Positions 53,331-62,283 of a DNA stretch of 64,000 nt are shown here, piece by piece (within the stretch, counting starts at the first letter, position 1; each line of letters begins with the position of its first letter). Below the pieces are notes generated by a model. That model saw nothing but the letters and a program-made list of their open reading frames with translations, ran no database searches and was not told the DNA's origin. This stretch comes from Roseiarcus sp963776665 (GTDB lineage: Bacteria; Pseudomonadota; Alphaproteobacteria; Rhizobiales; Beijerinckiaceae), in the NCBI GenBank assembly GCA_963776665.1, contig CAVZNQ010000023.1, positions 227,569 to 291,568 on the forward strand, given 5' to 3'. The translations under genes were made by a program, and so were the position numbers.

Positions 53331-53985
53331 TTACGATGAGAATGCAGGAAGCTGAAAAATTACAGTCAGTGTTTCGTCAGAAATAAGCGGTGGCGACGAC
53401 CTCATGATGATGAGTCTTGGGTGCGGTCCAGATGGACCAGGCACGTTGGCGACACGCGCTTGGCATATTCGACGAAGCCGTCGAACCGGCGCGAAAGCCG
53501 CATCAAGCGCCGGGTTTCTGCCCGAAGGCCGGATCGGCCAAGCGGCAAGATGCGTCGCAACCCAGCCCGAGATTGCGGCCAATCCGGCCACCATAATAGC
53601 TTCCAACGACAGCGGGGCGGCAGGTTCGTAATTATCGAGAGTGCCTCGGGCGAGATCCGGGTCGAAGTCTTTCCCCATGACATAGATGCGCCTGAGCGGA
53701 CCGGCGGACCGCATGGCCTCCAGCTCCCCCTCCAGCCGGTCGGCACGCGCAATCGTTTCCACCATATCCTCTCCCTGTTTCCGCGCCAAAGGCTCGGCAT
53801 TCTGTTCGAGCCGGCCGAGGGCCTGGGGCGTCGTTAGGCCCTGGTGCGCCGCTGCGGCGTCGAACTGGGCCACGATGCGCTCCCGCTCCCATCCGCTGGC
53901 GATACTGCTCGGCGAATTCGGGACCTTGCGATCCCATAACGCCCGCAATCAGTGCGACCGCCACGGCGAGTCTGCGTGTGAACAC
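53331..53985 (-). pseudogene. DUF2937 family protein, broken
   Basis: From GTG 53985 the frame gives the family start (FTRRLAVAVALIAGVMGSQGPEFAEQYRQRM) and then diverges into low-complexity sequence. Another frame picks up ERIVAQFDAAAAHQGLTTPQAL and continues through MGKDFDPDLARGTL and a membrane helix (LSLEAIMVAGLAAISGWVATHLA), as DUF2937 proteins do. The break at about 53881-53892 also seems to have lost several residues between QRM and ERIVAQ. Family function unknown. The last ~60 residues are uncertain because two frames are open. Confidence 0.65.
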
Positions 53986-54116
53986 GGACTATCCTTCGAT
54001 CGGGAAACAATAGCGAAAATCACCGGTCGAAGGGCAATCGCCATGACGCCCTTTTAGTGACTGGCTGCGAGGCTCCAGTCGACTTCGGGCCAGGGGTCGC
54101 TGGGCGGCCGCTAGTG

Positions 54117-54347
54117 TTAGCCCTCAAAAGGCATGGGACCGCGAAGGATGGCATTGTCCACGCGACCGAAGGCCTCGAACTGGTTGACGAGCCTCGCTGG
54201 CCACGCGAGGGCGTATGGCAGCTCCTGACCGACGTTCGCCGAGTTGGAAGCCGGCGCCACGCTCCATTTCGACTCTATCGTCGGCGAAAGGATGATGCTG
54301 ACGCCGACAAAGTAGGTGATCAAGATCACCGCAAGCACTGAGCGCAT
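54117..54347 (-). CDS. Small secreted or membrane-anchored protein
   Basis: 76 residues: an N-terminal hydrophobic segment (VLAVILITYFVGVSIIL) and a short Asn/Ala/Pro-rich remainder (SKWSVAPASNSANVGQELPYALAWPARLVNQ). A purine-rich site (AGGGAGA) lies before ATG 54347. Unrecognised; plausible as a small envelope protein. Confidence 0.45.
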   Translation of the reverse strand: MRSVLAVILITYFVGVSIILSPTIESKWSVAPASNSANVGQELPYALAWPARLVNQFEAFGRVDNAILRGPMPFEG

Positions 54348-54479
54348 GGCGTCGTCTCCCTAAGAAGATCAATGTCACAACTCGCCAGGCCGGATTTTGA
54401 TCCCAACGCCGGTTTCACGCCCGCGACGCTCGCATGCCTTGGCCTGCGTCCGAAGTCACTCCTGGAGAGGCAAGGACAA

Positions 54480-54680
54480 ATGGCCAGAGAGAGCACCAAA
54501 GCAGTCGCCTACCTCCGGACTTCGAGCCGCACGAACGTCGGGCCCGACAAGGACAGCGACAAGCGGCATTTCGCCAGCATCGAGGCATACGCCAAGACGG
54601 CGGGCCTAGAGATCGTCGCCACGTTCTACGACGCGGCGGTAAGCGGCGCGGGCCCCGGCCGCGTAGCGCACCGCACGCCA
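54480..54680 (+). pseudogene. Serine recombinase, N-terminal fragment
   Basis: From ATG 54480, AVAYLRTSSRTNVGPDKDSDK, SIEAYAKTAGLEIVATFYD and AAVSG match the start of the catalytic domain of large serine recombinases or resolvases, including the Tyr-x-Arg-x-Ser active-site motif (YLRTS). Similarity ends after ~55 residues; the frame continues into unrelated sequence. A C-terminal recombinase fragment lies at 56536-56707 on the other strand. Confidence 0.65.
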
Positions 54681-54742
54681 AGCGGCATTTCGGAACAAAC
54701 GGGTTCGGTTCTGGTTATCCTCTCGTATCGAGGACTAGCACC

Positions 54743-54961
54743 ATGCCTAAACCAGCGGACGATCGACCACCGCCCGAACCGCCGCCGGTTAGACCACCAA
54801 CTCTCCCTCCCGATTTCCCCGACATCCCTCAAAACACCTACTCCGAGTTGCAGCCGCCTCCTGACCCCGGAGCGAACCCCGACGAGGTTGCGGGCCTGAT
54901 GCCCGCTGCGACGGAACCCGAAACGCGGGAGAAATCGCCGGTCGCGCCAGATGCGCCTTAG
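54743..54961 (+). CDS. Small proline-rich protein, uncertain
   Basis: 72 residues, about one third Pro, acidic and without membrane segments (DRPPPEPPPVRPPTLPPDFP; DPGANPDEVAGLMPAATEPE). ATG 54743 follows the recombinase fragment. Such sequences are often linkers or chance in GC-rich DNA, so the call is weak. Confidence 0.3.
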   Translation: MPKPADDRPPPEPPPVRPPTLPPDFPDIPQNTYSELQPPPDPGANPDEVAGLMPAATEPETREKSPVAPDAP

Positions 54962-54987
54962 AGGTCAAGCCGGAAAGCACAGGGCCA

Positions 54988-55308
54988 ATGTCCTTCAGCG
55001 TTGAGATAACACCTCGAAAGGATACGAAAGGAGCAATCGTTCATGCGGTCATCGTGAGCATCGACGGCCACGAGACCATCCTGACTTTTATGTCGAAAGA
55101 TGATGCGGAGAAGTTCGCGCAAGGCGAGCATGCCAGGCTCATAGCGAACGAAAAGAATGTCTCGCAGAGGGTTCGTGAAATCGCCTACCGTCTTTGGCAG
55201 AAGGAGGGTTGCCCCGAGGGCGAGGCTCTACGGCATTGGTTTGCCGCCAAGGCCGGGCGCGATGAGGGTGGCGGCGATGCGCGGCAATTGGCGCGTTTAC
55301 AGCTATGA
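54988..55308 (+). CDS. DUF2934 domain protein
   Basis: 106 residues. The C-terminal half contains the DUF2934 signature VREIAYRLWQKEGCPEGEALRHWF. The N-terminal half (SVEITPRKDTKGAIVHAVIVSIDGHETILTF) is a separate small beta-rich region. Function unknown; the domain is frequent in Bradyrhizobium and relatives. Its end overlaps the next gene by 4 bp. Confidence 0.75.
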   Translation: MSFSVEITPRKDTKGAIVHAVIVSIDGHETILTFMSKDDAEKFAQGEHARLIANEKNVSQRVREIAYRLWQKEGCPEGEALRHWFAAKAGRDEGGGDARQLARLQL

Positions 55309-55526
55309 TCGCAGTCACAATCACCCCGGCCGCGCAGCAGGCCGTCAAGGCATCGCTCCTAGGGACGGCCGACGCGACACCGCGCCCGGGTGCCGACGGC
55401 CTGATTAGGATCTGGCTCGACGACAAGTTGGTCGATCGGCTGGCCCAGATGCGCGGCCCTGGCGAGGACTACAGCGACGTCATTCTACGGCTGGAGAAGA
55501 CGTGCCCTGTAGCGGGCCGCAGCTGA
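55305..55526 (+). CDS. Hypothetical protein, coupled to DUF2934 gene
   Basis: 73 residues. The central segment DGLIRIWLDDKLVDRLAQMRGPGEDYSDVILRL resembles small orphan proteins of Hyphomicrobiales with a ribbon-helix-helix-like look; a DNA-binding role is only a guess. The ATG overlaps the DUF2934 stop (ATGA), so they are translated together. Confidence 0.55.
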   Translation: MIAVTITPAAQQAVKASLLGTADATPRPGADGLIRIWLDDKLVDRLAQMRGPGEDYSDVILRLEKTCPVAGRS

Positions 55527-55705
55527 CCGATCCCTGTCTGAGCGGATAGGCGCTCCCGGAAGACGAGGCGGGCGCCGTCCCAAACTTCAAGGGCCGTGAA
55601 TGGGCCCTTTCGCTTGGCCAACGCTATGGCGGCCGCGTCCGACAGCCCAAGCGGCAGAATCTCGACTCCGGCAGTTTGTCCATGGTGCAAGAAATAGCAT
55701 CGCAT
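55469..55705 (-). CDS. Small hypothetical protein
   Basis: 78 residues beginning MRCYFLHHGQTAGVEILPLGLSD and containing KRKGPFTALEVWDGARLVFRE. This N-terminus is frequent among small uncharacterised proteins in Bradyrhizobium/Methylobacterium relatives. Tail-to-tail overlap of ~57 bp with the previous gene. Confidence 0.55.
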   Translation of the reverse strand: MRCYFLHHGQTAGVEILPLGLSDAAAIALAKRKGPFTALEVWDGARLVFRERLSAQTGIGQLRPATGHVFSSRRMTSL

Positions 55706-55734
55706 GTGAGCACGCTCCCGCGTCTAACGAGGGA

Positions 55735-56049
55735 GTGCGCGGTTTCCTTGGAAAAACCAGCGTTGGCTCTCAGCAGTGGGCTCGACTTCTGTCGGTTGGC
55801 GTTGTGGGTTGGACCCACGGGCTTGGCGTTTTAGTTTTTCCCATGCTTTTCAATGCTGGGGTTTTCGCTGTGACGGTATGCAGTTATTGGATCGCGCGGG
55901 GGCTGGGTTACAAACCGGACCGTGAGGAAGTGCTGGCCACTGTGCTCGTGCTTATCATCGCGGTGCCTGCATTCTACGCGACCTTCGTCACAGTGGTTGG
56001 TCTGCTATTTGGGATTCGGCTTTGGCCTGTACCTTCGCCGAGCGGCTGA
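55735..56049 (+). CDS. Possible small membrane protein
   Basis: From GTG 55735, about 104 residues with two or three hydrophobic stretches (VGVVGWTHGLGVLVFPMLFNAGVFAVTVC and EVLATVLVLIIAVPAFYATFVTVVGLLFGI). No family recognised. The start is unclear; the open frame extends further upstream over the previous gene. Confidence 0.4.
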   Translation: MRGFLGKTSVGSQQWARLLSVGVVGWTHGLGVLVFPMLFNAGVFAVTVCSYWIARGLGYKPDREEVLATVLVLIIAVPAFYATFVTVVGLLFGIRLWPVPSPSG

Positions 56050-56077
56050 TCTCTGCATCCGTCATGGCGGCGTCGCC

Positions 56078-56503
56078 CTAGGTCAGCCGCTTCTCGAGGA
56101 AGTGCCTGGCGTGTCCCGGCGGATTGTCCTCCTGAGTCGCGAAGACGGTGTACCCGTGGCGCTCGTAGAATGGCCGCGCCTGAAAGCTGAAAGTGTCGAG
56201 ACAGACGCCGATACACCCGTGGTCCCGTGCGAAGGCCTCCGCTGCCTCCAGCAGTCGGGAGCCATGTCCCTGCCGGCGAGCGATCTCCGAGACCCAGAGC
56301 GTTCCCACTCTGAGCCACTTGGCCCAGATGACCGCAAGCAATCCGCCAAGGACCTCGCCGCGCTCCGAGCCCAGAACAAAGTTGGCAGGAAAATACTCAG
56401 GCATGCCCGTGACGGCGAAGTTGTAATCGTTGATGCCGTCGTCGATGAACCTGCGAACGCTATCACCGATGAACGGCTCGAAGGCGATTTTGAGGTTTTC
56501 CAT
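56078..56503 (-). CDS. GNAT-family acetyltransferase
   Basis: 141 residues. The acetyl-CoA binding motif is GTLWVSEIARRQGHGSRLLEAAEAFARDHG with R-x-x-G-x-G, followed by CLDTFSFQARPFYERHGYTVFATQED, the standard GNAT C-terminal half. ATG 56503 (MENLKIAFEPF). Substrate unknown; sometimes such genes in islands are toxin or antibiotic acetyltransferases. Confidence 0.82.
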   Translation of the reverse strand: MENLKIAFEPFIGDSVRRFIDDGINDYNFAVTGMPEYFPANFVLGSERGEVLGGLLAVIWAKWLRVGTLWVSEIARRQGHGSRLLEAAEAFARDHGCIGVCLDTFSFQARPFYERHGYTVFATQEDNPPGHARHFLEKRLT

Positions 56504-56535
56504 CTCTCCCGTGCCTCGTCTCAGCTTAAATTGTC

Positions 56536-56707
56536 TCAATCCTCCAACCTACGCTGCACCCGGATCACCGTCTCCGCGTGCCACTGGCCGCTCGCGGGCG
56601 TCGCCACTCCGCGCACGTTTAGCTCGGCCGCGATCGCCCGCGCCGATCTCTTGCGGGCAGCGCTACCGCCTCAGGGCTCAACTCGGCGAGGCTCTTACGA
56701 CCGCAGC
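56536..56707 (-). pseudogene. Serine recombinase, C-terminal fragment
   Basis: One frame reads SARAIAAELNVRGVATPASGQWHAETVIRVQRRLED-stop at 56536, a typical end of the Recombinase domain. Upstream (to ~56707) a different frame reads GCGRKSLAELSPEAVAL, also from this family. It is a frame-broken remnant. Together with 54480-54680 it shows that a recombinase gene once lay here. The next ~170 bp (56708-56877) contain no feature I recognise. Confidence 0.65.
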
Positions 56708-56877
56708 CCTTGCCCGCATCAACCGGCCGCTGATCTCGACTAAGCTCCTGCGCCTGCCGACCTGGGGCGCGCTCGGCAACGGCTTAATAGTGGTCGCCGG
56801 CGCGTCCTGGCGTCGGACTAAGATTGGGCGTGACAAGTTCGCGCGAGCGGCGGGGGCCAGATGTGTGCACATAAAAA

Positions 56878-57186
56878 CTACGTCACGTCGCACCTCTCAG
56901 GCGTATGCAAGGGATCATCTTTCGCGGTGCCGATAAGCTCCCAAAATGGAGCGCCGAAAGTGCACACAGCAATCGAGGGGCCTTTTTGCAAAGTCACCAG
57001 TACCATCGGCGTGATATTCGCGTCGTTGATCGCTTTCGAATCTGTCAGTGAAAGCGTGGATGTAGCTTTGACTTCATAGCCTTGCCCCAAAAGGTCCGCG
57101 AGCGAGGCCCTGGACCCTGCAAGAGCAGCGTTATCCATTCCACCAATGAAAGCGATTGCGAAAAGCAGGCGAGTAGAAGCGCGCAT
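56878..57186 (-). CDS. Small secreted protein of unknown function
   Basis: 102 residues. Signal peptide (STRLLFAIAFIGGMDNAALA) then a compact domain, LADLLGQGYEVKATSTLSL, ANITPMVLVTLQKGPSIAVCTFG. A perfect GGAGGAA site precedes ATG 57186. This resembles short periplasmic proteins of rhizobia of unknown function. The two cysteines (VCTFG, ERCDVT) could form a disulfide. Confidence 0.65.
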   Translation of the reverse strand: MRASTRLLFAIAFIGGMDNAALAGSRASLADLLGQGYEVKATSTLSLTDSKAINDANITPMVLVTLQKGPSIAVCTFGAPFWELIGTAKDDPLHTPERCDVT

Positions 57187-57477
57187 AGTTATCTTCCTCC
57201 GACACAGTGGCGTTCCGAAGCATCGGCCAGGGTGAGGGCCTATTCCGCCGTTTGGATGTCCGCTGGCCGTTCGCCTTCCGCTCGTTCTGCATTCGTCCAC
57301 TTGAAATTATCGGATCGCTGATCGCTCGCGCCTCGACCAGCCCTGGTGGAGGGTCGAGGGGGCGGGATCGCGCGCCCGGCAGGCCCTTCGAGCCGATGGG
57401 GCCGAGGCCAGAACATTCGCGGGCGAAGCGGGGGACCCCTCTGCACCCACCCCCGACCTTCAAACCTGTCGTTCGCA

Positions 57478-58096
57478 TCAGGAAACGTGGGCCGACTGCC
57501 TGACGAGGACTTTTGCGCCGACCTGGACGCGGTCGTAGAGGTCGATCACGTCGGCGTTATCGAGACGAAAGCATCCCGACGAAACGGCGTGCCCGATCGT
57601 CTCCGGCTGGTTCGTTCCGTGGATGCGGAAGACGGTGTGACCGAGATAGAGGGCTCGCGCGCCGAGGGGATTGCCCGGACCACCCGCCATGAACCGAGGC
57701 AGATAGGGCTGCCGTCCGACCATTTCCGACGGCACGCGCCAGTCCGGCCACTCCTGTTTTTGGGACACCCGCTCGACGCCCGACCATTGGAAACCGACAC
57801 GTCCGACGCCGATGCCGTAGCGGATGGCCAGATCGTTCGGCTGGACGAGATAGAGATAGCGCTCGCCAGTATCGATGATGATTGTTCCGGGCGCCTCGCT
57901 CGTATGGAACGGCACGATCTGCCGGGTCACCGGCCTCGCCCGGCCGCTTCTCGTCCGGGGAAGGCTCACTCGCGGCTTGGTCCTCGGTGTTCACGGCGAT
58001 CTGCTGGGCGACCGCGATCGTTCCGGGAAGAGAGGACGCCAGAACGACGACCGCAGCGGCCAAGGCTCCGCGCAACACAAAAGCGCGATGTCGCAA
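57478..58096 (-). pseudogene. L,D-transpeptidase, second copy, frameshifted
   Basis: The N-terminal frame, from TTG 58096, has a signal peptide (GALAAAVVVLASSLPGTIAVA) and SEPSPDEKRPG, then diverges. A second frame continues RARPVTRQIVPFHTSEAPGT and carries the whole YkuD domain: FRIHGTNQPETIGHAVSSGCFRL with the catalytic His and Cys, ending at 57478. One base near 57935-57946 is out of step. The catalytic domain resembles the gene at 48706, with VGRVGFQWSG and PRFMAGGPGNPLGARALYL in common. Confidence 0.75.
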
Positions 58097-58526
58097 TCAT
58101 CAAACTCTCCCCTAGCTCCACGGTTTGCGGCGCTCCGCCGCGCTGCGAGTCAAACGGCGCGGCTCGGGAGATGTTCCATTACCGCCGCGGGGAGAGCCTG
58201 GCTGGCTCACATTGCTTGAGAAAACTCGCGCCAAGGAATCCCCCGGTGAGTCAGCCGGCGAGTGTCGGAGCACGGCCAGTAGCTTTGAGCGAGCCGTCGG
58301 TCGTCCGCATCTTCCTGGCGTGTCTCGCGGTCGATCTCGTAGTCGGCGTGTACGTGCTTGTGACCGGGCTGGACGCGAATCGGCTGCAAAGGCGACCATC
58401 ATTAATTTTCTGTCAACTTGACTGGGCTATTGCCAATTCCGTGGGCAATCGATGCACCGCTGTTCGGTCGTGCGCTGGCAAGAAATTTGGCAGCATCGGC
58501 TTCTCGGACGTCGCGGGAATCCAACG
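58097..58526. other. Intergenic region with weak open frame
   Basis: 430 bases between divergent broken genes. From GTG 58246 an open + frame contains one hydrophobic segment (VVRIFLACLAVDLVVGVYVLVTGLD), but the start context is poor and no family is recognised. Nothing else supportable. Confidence 0.35.
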
Positions 58527-59097
58527 ATGACGAATTTGACGCGCCGAGAGATTTCTGGCGATTTCGGCAGCAAGCGCCTTTGCCATCGCGACGCCGGCGC
58601 GAGCCGACGCCCCGGCGACATTTCCCGTCGACGAAATCGTCGACGATGGTCACCGGTTTTTTGGCGATGTGTCGCGAGGCTTGGCGACGGCGGTTCAGGA
58701 AGCGGCCCGTCGCTGGGGTCTGCCGAACGCCTACATTCTCGGTCAAGAAGCCTCTGCGGCATTCATAGGTGGCCTGCGCTACGGCGAGGGCAAAATGTAC
58801 ACGCGGAATGCCGGCAACCGCCCGGTGTATTGGCAAGGGCCATCGGTCGGCTTTGATGCCGGCGCTGACGGCGATCGGACTATGATTCTGATCTACAATT
58901 TGCCGGAGACGGGTGCGATCTATGATCGCTTCGCTGGATTAGACGGTTCAGCCTATTTTGTCGGCGGCTTAGGTTTTACTGCGCTGGGTGCAAAGGGCGT
59001 CGTCGTAGTTCCCATCCGAACCGGCCTGGGGTGGCGGCTGGGGGTCAATGCCAACTATTTAAAGTTTACCCAGCAGGCGACTTGGAATCCTTTCTAA
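58527..59097 (+). pseudogene. eipA: EipA/DUF1134 envelope protein with Tat-type signal, frameshifted
   Basis: ATG 58527 reads MTNLTRRE... With one base removed in GCGCCGAGAG (58541-58550) it reads NLTRRRFLAISAASAFAIA, a twin-arginine signal, then FPVDEIVDDGHRFFGDVSRGL and the DUF1134 domain (PNAYILGQEASAAFIGGLRYGEG, VYWQGPSVGFDAG, GGLGFTALGAKGVVVVPIRTGLGWRLG, YLKFTQQATWNPF) to 59097. EipA is a small periplasmic protein needed for envelope integrity in Brucella and relatives. As written, the frame breaks inside the signal; a GTG at 58669 would start inside the domain. Confidence 0.75.
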
Positions 59098-59537
59098 CCA
59101 AAACCAGAACTGACGAAAGTCGCGTCCAGCGGCCGAACTGGAGACCCCTTGCCGCCTCGCCCGCCGGACGATCGCCGAGATCGGGCCGGAGTGACCGGCG
59201 TCCCGAGTTTTCTGTAGCGCTGCGCCGACCCGCGACCGACATAGAGGGCCGTAGGCGGCTGATTCGGTCTCGGGATAGGCAATGTCACCCCAGCCGAACT
59301 CAAGGTGGCCTGTGGGCCACCCCAGCCCGCCCTAGGCCATTCGTCAAAACCCATGATCCGCATCGCCATCAGCGCAAAGAAGCATGTCAGGCGCTCGTCG
59401 CCACGCTTCTGCTCGGCAGCGCACCCTAGAGCCGCGGTCCATCGCGAAGGGCAAGCGCCGCCTCTTGCTGGGATCATCCATTTCCGATCCGCGTGAAACA
59501 GATGGTTAGGACTTCTTTCGGCAGGATCGACGACAGT
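59098..59537. other. Intergenic region, nothing recognised
   Basis: 440 GC-rich bases between the eipA-like gene and the TolA-like gene. Open frames on both strands are arginine-rich and look like shadows. No repeat, tRNA or hairpin stood out. Confidence 0.4.
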
Positions 59538-60200
59538 CCCATGACCATGAAATCGATACTCATCGTGCCAATGGCGCTCCTCGCAGCGCTTGCCGCGGAC
59601 GTCCTCGTCCACGACCGCCTCAGGACCAAGTCGTTTGTCCAGGAGGCGGCTCCGATGCGAACCGCGTCGATTGCGACGGCCACTCCCGATGTTGCGGCGC
59701 CTGTGAGCCCACCGCTCGTTTCGGCCACGCCCGAACCCGAGTCCGTCCAGGACGCGGCTCCGACGAAAACCGCATCGATTGCGACGGCCAGGCCCGATGC
59801 TCCGGCGCCTGTGAGCCCGCCGTCCGTTTCGGCCCCGGCACCCGCCACGCCGGAGCCGCAACGGCGCATGACCGCCTCGCAAGAGGCAAGCCTCGACGCG
59901 TGGATGATCGAGACCTATCTCGCGTGTTGGAAGCCGGCGGCTCAGCCCGCCGACAGCAATCGTTATGTCGCGCGGGTGCGCCTCCAATTCAAACCCGACG
60001 GATCGCTCCTGAAGCCGCCGAAGCTCGTCAATCCGCCGTCCGATCCGACGCAGAAGCCGCAGGCAAAGAGTGTGTTGCAGGCTGTCAAGGCTTGCGACCC
60101 CTTACCGATGCCGGCTGAATATCTCTCCTTCTATGAGCAATGGAAGACCAAGACCGTCCACTTCGATCCACAGGTCGCCGCCCGCCGACCACGGGCATGA
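59538..60200 (+). CDS. TolA/TonB C-terminal-like periplasmic protein with internal repeat
   Basis: 220 residues from ATG 59538 (ATG 59493 is an alternative). N-terminal membrane anchor or signal (SILIVPMALLAALAADVLV), then two copies of a ~37-residue Pro/Ala/Ser repeat (AAPMRTASIATATPDVAAPV / AAPTKTASIATARPDAPAPV). The C-terminal ~85 residues resemble the TolA C-terminal domain: LACWKPAAQPADSN, VRLQFKPDGSLLKPPKLVN, SVLQAVKACDPLPMPAEY. May span the periplasm like TolA, but no tol genes are near. Confidence 0.6.
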   Translation, partial: PMTMKSILIVPMALLAALAADVLVHDRLRTKSFVQEAAPMRTASIATATPDVAAPVSPPLVSATPEPESVQDAAPTKTASIATARPDAPAPVSPPSVSAPAPATPEPQRRMTASQEASLDAWMIETYLACWKPAAQPADSNRYVARVRLQFKPDGSLLKPPKLVNPPSDPTQKPQAKSVLQAVKACDPLPMPAEYLSFYEQWKTKTVHFDPQVAARRPRA

Positions 60201-60451
60201 GCCGCGAGGCGGTCCCGAATTCGAATCACTGCATAAAGGCGCCAGTTTCGGCCTCGACCCCATCGGCAACTGGCGCGGCCGTTGGCTAATTGAGTATTCG
60301 CTCGGCCTGACCCTCGTCGAACGAGTTGCTCCCAATTTCCTCGGGCGCGCGTTCGGCCCGCTAACCCTTTGAAGCAGATTCGGTTGCAATTCGGAACGAT
60401 ATTGCGCGGGCGTCATTTAGTATTCCGATTGATTGTGCCGGAGTGCGTGTA

Positions 60452-61320
60452 ATGGTGGCCGCGAGGGCGAACTGGAAAGGTTCATCAAATTTGGCGAAGT
60501 CGCGGTGGCGGTGGCGCTTTATACGGCCGCCTCCTCATCCGAGCGCATTGCATTCAACACGCTCAACCGGGCGACTGGAAATCGTGTCCGCCGAGAATTC
60601 GTCGATAGCGAGACCGGTAAGCCAGTCGAGCGGGATGAACAGGTCAAAGGCTATGAGGTCGAAAACGGCGACTATGTCGTGCTCGAGCCTGAAGAAGTGG
60701 CGTCGGCAGTACCGGGCAGCGATAAGACGCTGAAGATCGAGGCGTTCGTTCCTTGCAACGAAATCGACGACGTCTACTTCGATAAGCCCTATTATCTGAC
60801 GCCCGATAAAATGGGCGCCGATGTGTTCAAGCTGCTGCGCGACGGCATGCGCCAGGCCAAGGTCGTCGCTCTGGCGCGAGCTGTCCTCTTTCGCCGCCTC
60901 GCACAGTCTTGATCCGGCCTCACGGCAATGGCCTGATCGGCACCACTTTGAACTTCGACTATGAAGTGCGCTCGTCGGATGAAGCCTTCGAGGAGCTGCC
61001 GGACATCAAGATCAAAGGCGAGATGCTCGACCTCGCCAAGCACATCATCAACACGAAGAAGGGCTCGTTCGACGCCGAGGCTTTCGACGACCGCTATGAA
61101 GAAGCGGTGGCCGAACTCGTCAAGGCGAAGATCGAAGGGCGGGCGTTGCCGAAGAAGAAGGCCTCGGCTCCCACCAAGACCACCGACCTCCTGCAGGCAT
61201 TGCGTGAGAGCGCTGGGATGCGCTCGCCCCGCAAGGCTAAGCGCGCTGCGGCAAAGTCCGATACGGATGCCAATCCGCCGAAGGCGAAGCGGACCGCCCG
61301 GTTCGAAACGAGCGGCTTGA
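60452..61320 (+). pseudogene. ku: Ku homologue, first copy, several frameshifts
   Basis: Non-homologous end-joining DNA-end-binding protein. Frame pieces in order: MVAARANWKG (from ATG 60452), then FIKFGEVAVAVALYTAASSSERIAFNTL through VYFDKPYYLTPDKMG to ALARAVLFRRL, then VLIRPHGNGLIGTTLNFDYEVRS through DLAKHIINTKKGSFDAEAFDDRY, and a basic Lys-rich tail ending at 61320. Shifts occur at about 60479-60483, 60895-60903 and in the tail. Amino-acid similarity between shifts is excellent. A second ku begins 13 bp further on. No ligD is in the window. Confidence 0.8.
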
Positions 61321-61332
61321 TCGGAGGACGTT

Positions 61333-62147
61333 ATGGCGCTGCGGCCCTACTGGAAAGGTTATCTAAAGCTCTCGCTCGTCACCTGTCCGGTGCCGATGAT
61401 GCCGGCAACCTCGGAAAATGAAAAGGTACGATTTCATACGCTCAATCGCGAGACGCACAACCGCGTCGTCAGTCAATATGTGGAAGCGCGTCACTGGCAA
61501 AGAGGTCAAAGACGAGAACGAGGCGAAGGGGTATCAGCGAGGCGAAAACGACTACATCATTCTCGAGGATGAGGAATTGGAGAATGTCGCGCTCGAAGCA
61601 CGAAGACGATTGATATCGATGTGTTCGCGCCGCGCGATTCCATCAATGGGTCTGGCTCGAGACCCCCTATTATTTGTCACCGGATGATCCGGTCGGCGAG
61701 GAGGCCTTCTGGGTCATTCGGGACGCCATGGTCGCGGAGGACATGGTGGGTATTTCGCGTCTCGTCATGCTCGCGGCGCGAGCGCGCGGTCGATGCTCGT
61801 ACCGCGGGCAAGGGCATCGTGGTGTGGACCCTCCGCTATGGCGACGAGGTGAGGGACGAGGCCGCCTATTTCGGCGAGATCGACGATAGGAAGTCGGATT
61901 CAAGGCTCATGCCGCTCATCCAGCAGTTGATGAAGAAGCAGACCCGACATTGGGACAGAAACTGGTGTCTGATCCCGTCCAGGACAAGCTGCTGGAAATC
62001 ATCGAGGCCAAGCGGAAGAAGACGAAGCGCCCGGCGAAAGCGAAGGCTTCCGAACCCGAGGCGACGGCCAATAATGTCGTCAACATTATGGATGCGCTTC
62101 GCAGGTCAGTAAAGGCCGAGAAGCGACCTGGGGGCGGCAAGCGCTAA
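61333..62147 (+). pseudogene. ku: Ku homologue, second copy, about five frameshifts
   Basis: A good GGAGGA site precedes ATG 61333. Pieces in order: MALRPYWKGYLKLSLVTCPV, VRFHTLNRETHNRVVSQYV; VTGKEVKDENEAKGYQRGEND to ELENVALE; TIDIDVFAPRDSI; WVWLETPYYLSPDDPVGEEAFWVIRDAM; RERAV, GKGIVVWTLRYGDEVRDEAAYF to LMPLIQQLMKKQT; GQKLVSDPVQDKLLEII to the Lys/Arg-rich end. Single-base shifts lie near 61486, 61596, 61645, 61775 and 61945, both insertions and deletions. Two Ku paralogues side by side are known in rhizobia. Confidence 0.8.
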
Positions 62148-62283
62148 TTAGGCCTAGGGACGATCGGACGCTCAGGGCCAGCTGGCCCGCGAGCGGCGCG
62201 GGGTCATCGGAGCTGACCGCAGTCGCGCAAAGGAACTTTCGGCGAACGGGCCGTTGGTGTCACCGATCGGAGGAGACGCCTCA

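Noticed and set aside
54057..54341. + strand ORF overlapping the small secreted protein at 54117-54347
   Set aside because: No signal, unnatural composition; the minus frame has a ribosome site and hydrophobic N-terminus.
56708..56877. Frame reading INRPLISTKLLRLPTWGALGNG as a gene fragment
   Set aside because: Vaguely like an ATPase segment but too short and without boundaries; could not be assigned to any family.
57930..57945. Match of CCGGGCGAGGCC to the tRNA-Cys 3' end as a possible attachment site
   Set aside because: Only 12 GC-rich bases, inside a coding domain, in inverted orientation, and lacking the T-arm sequence; chance is sufficient.
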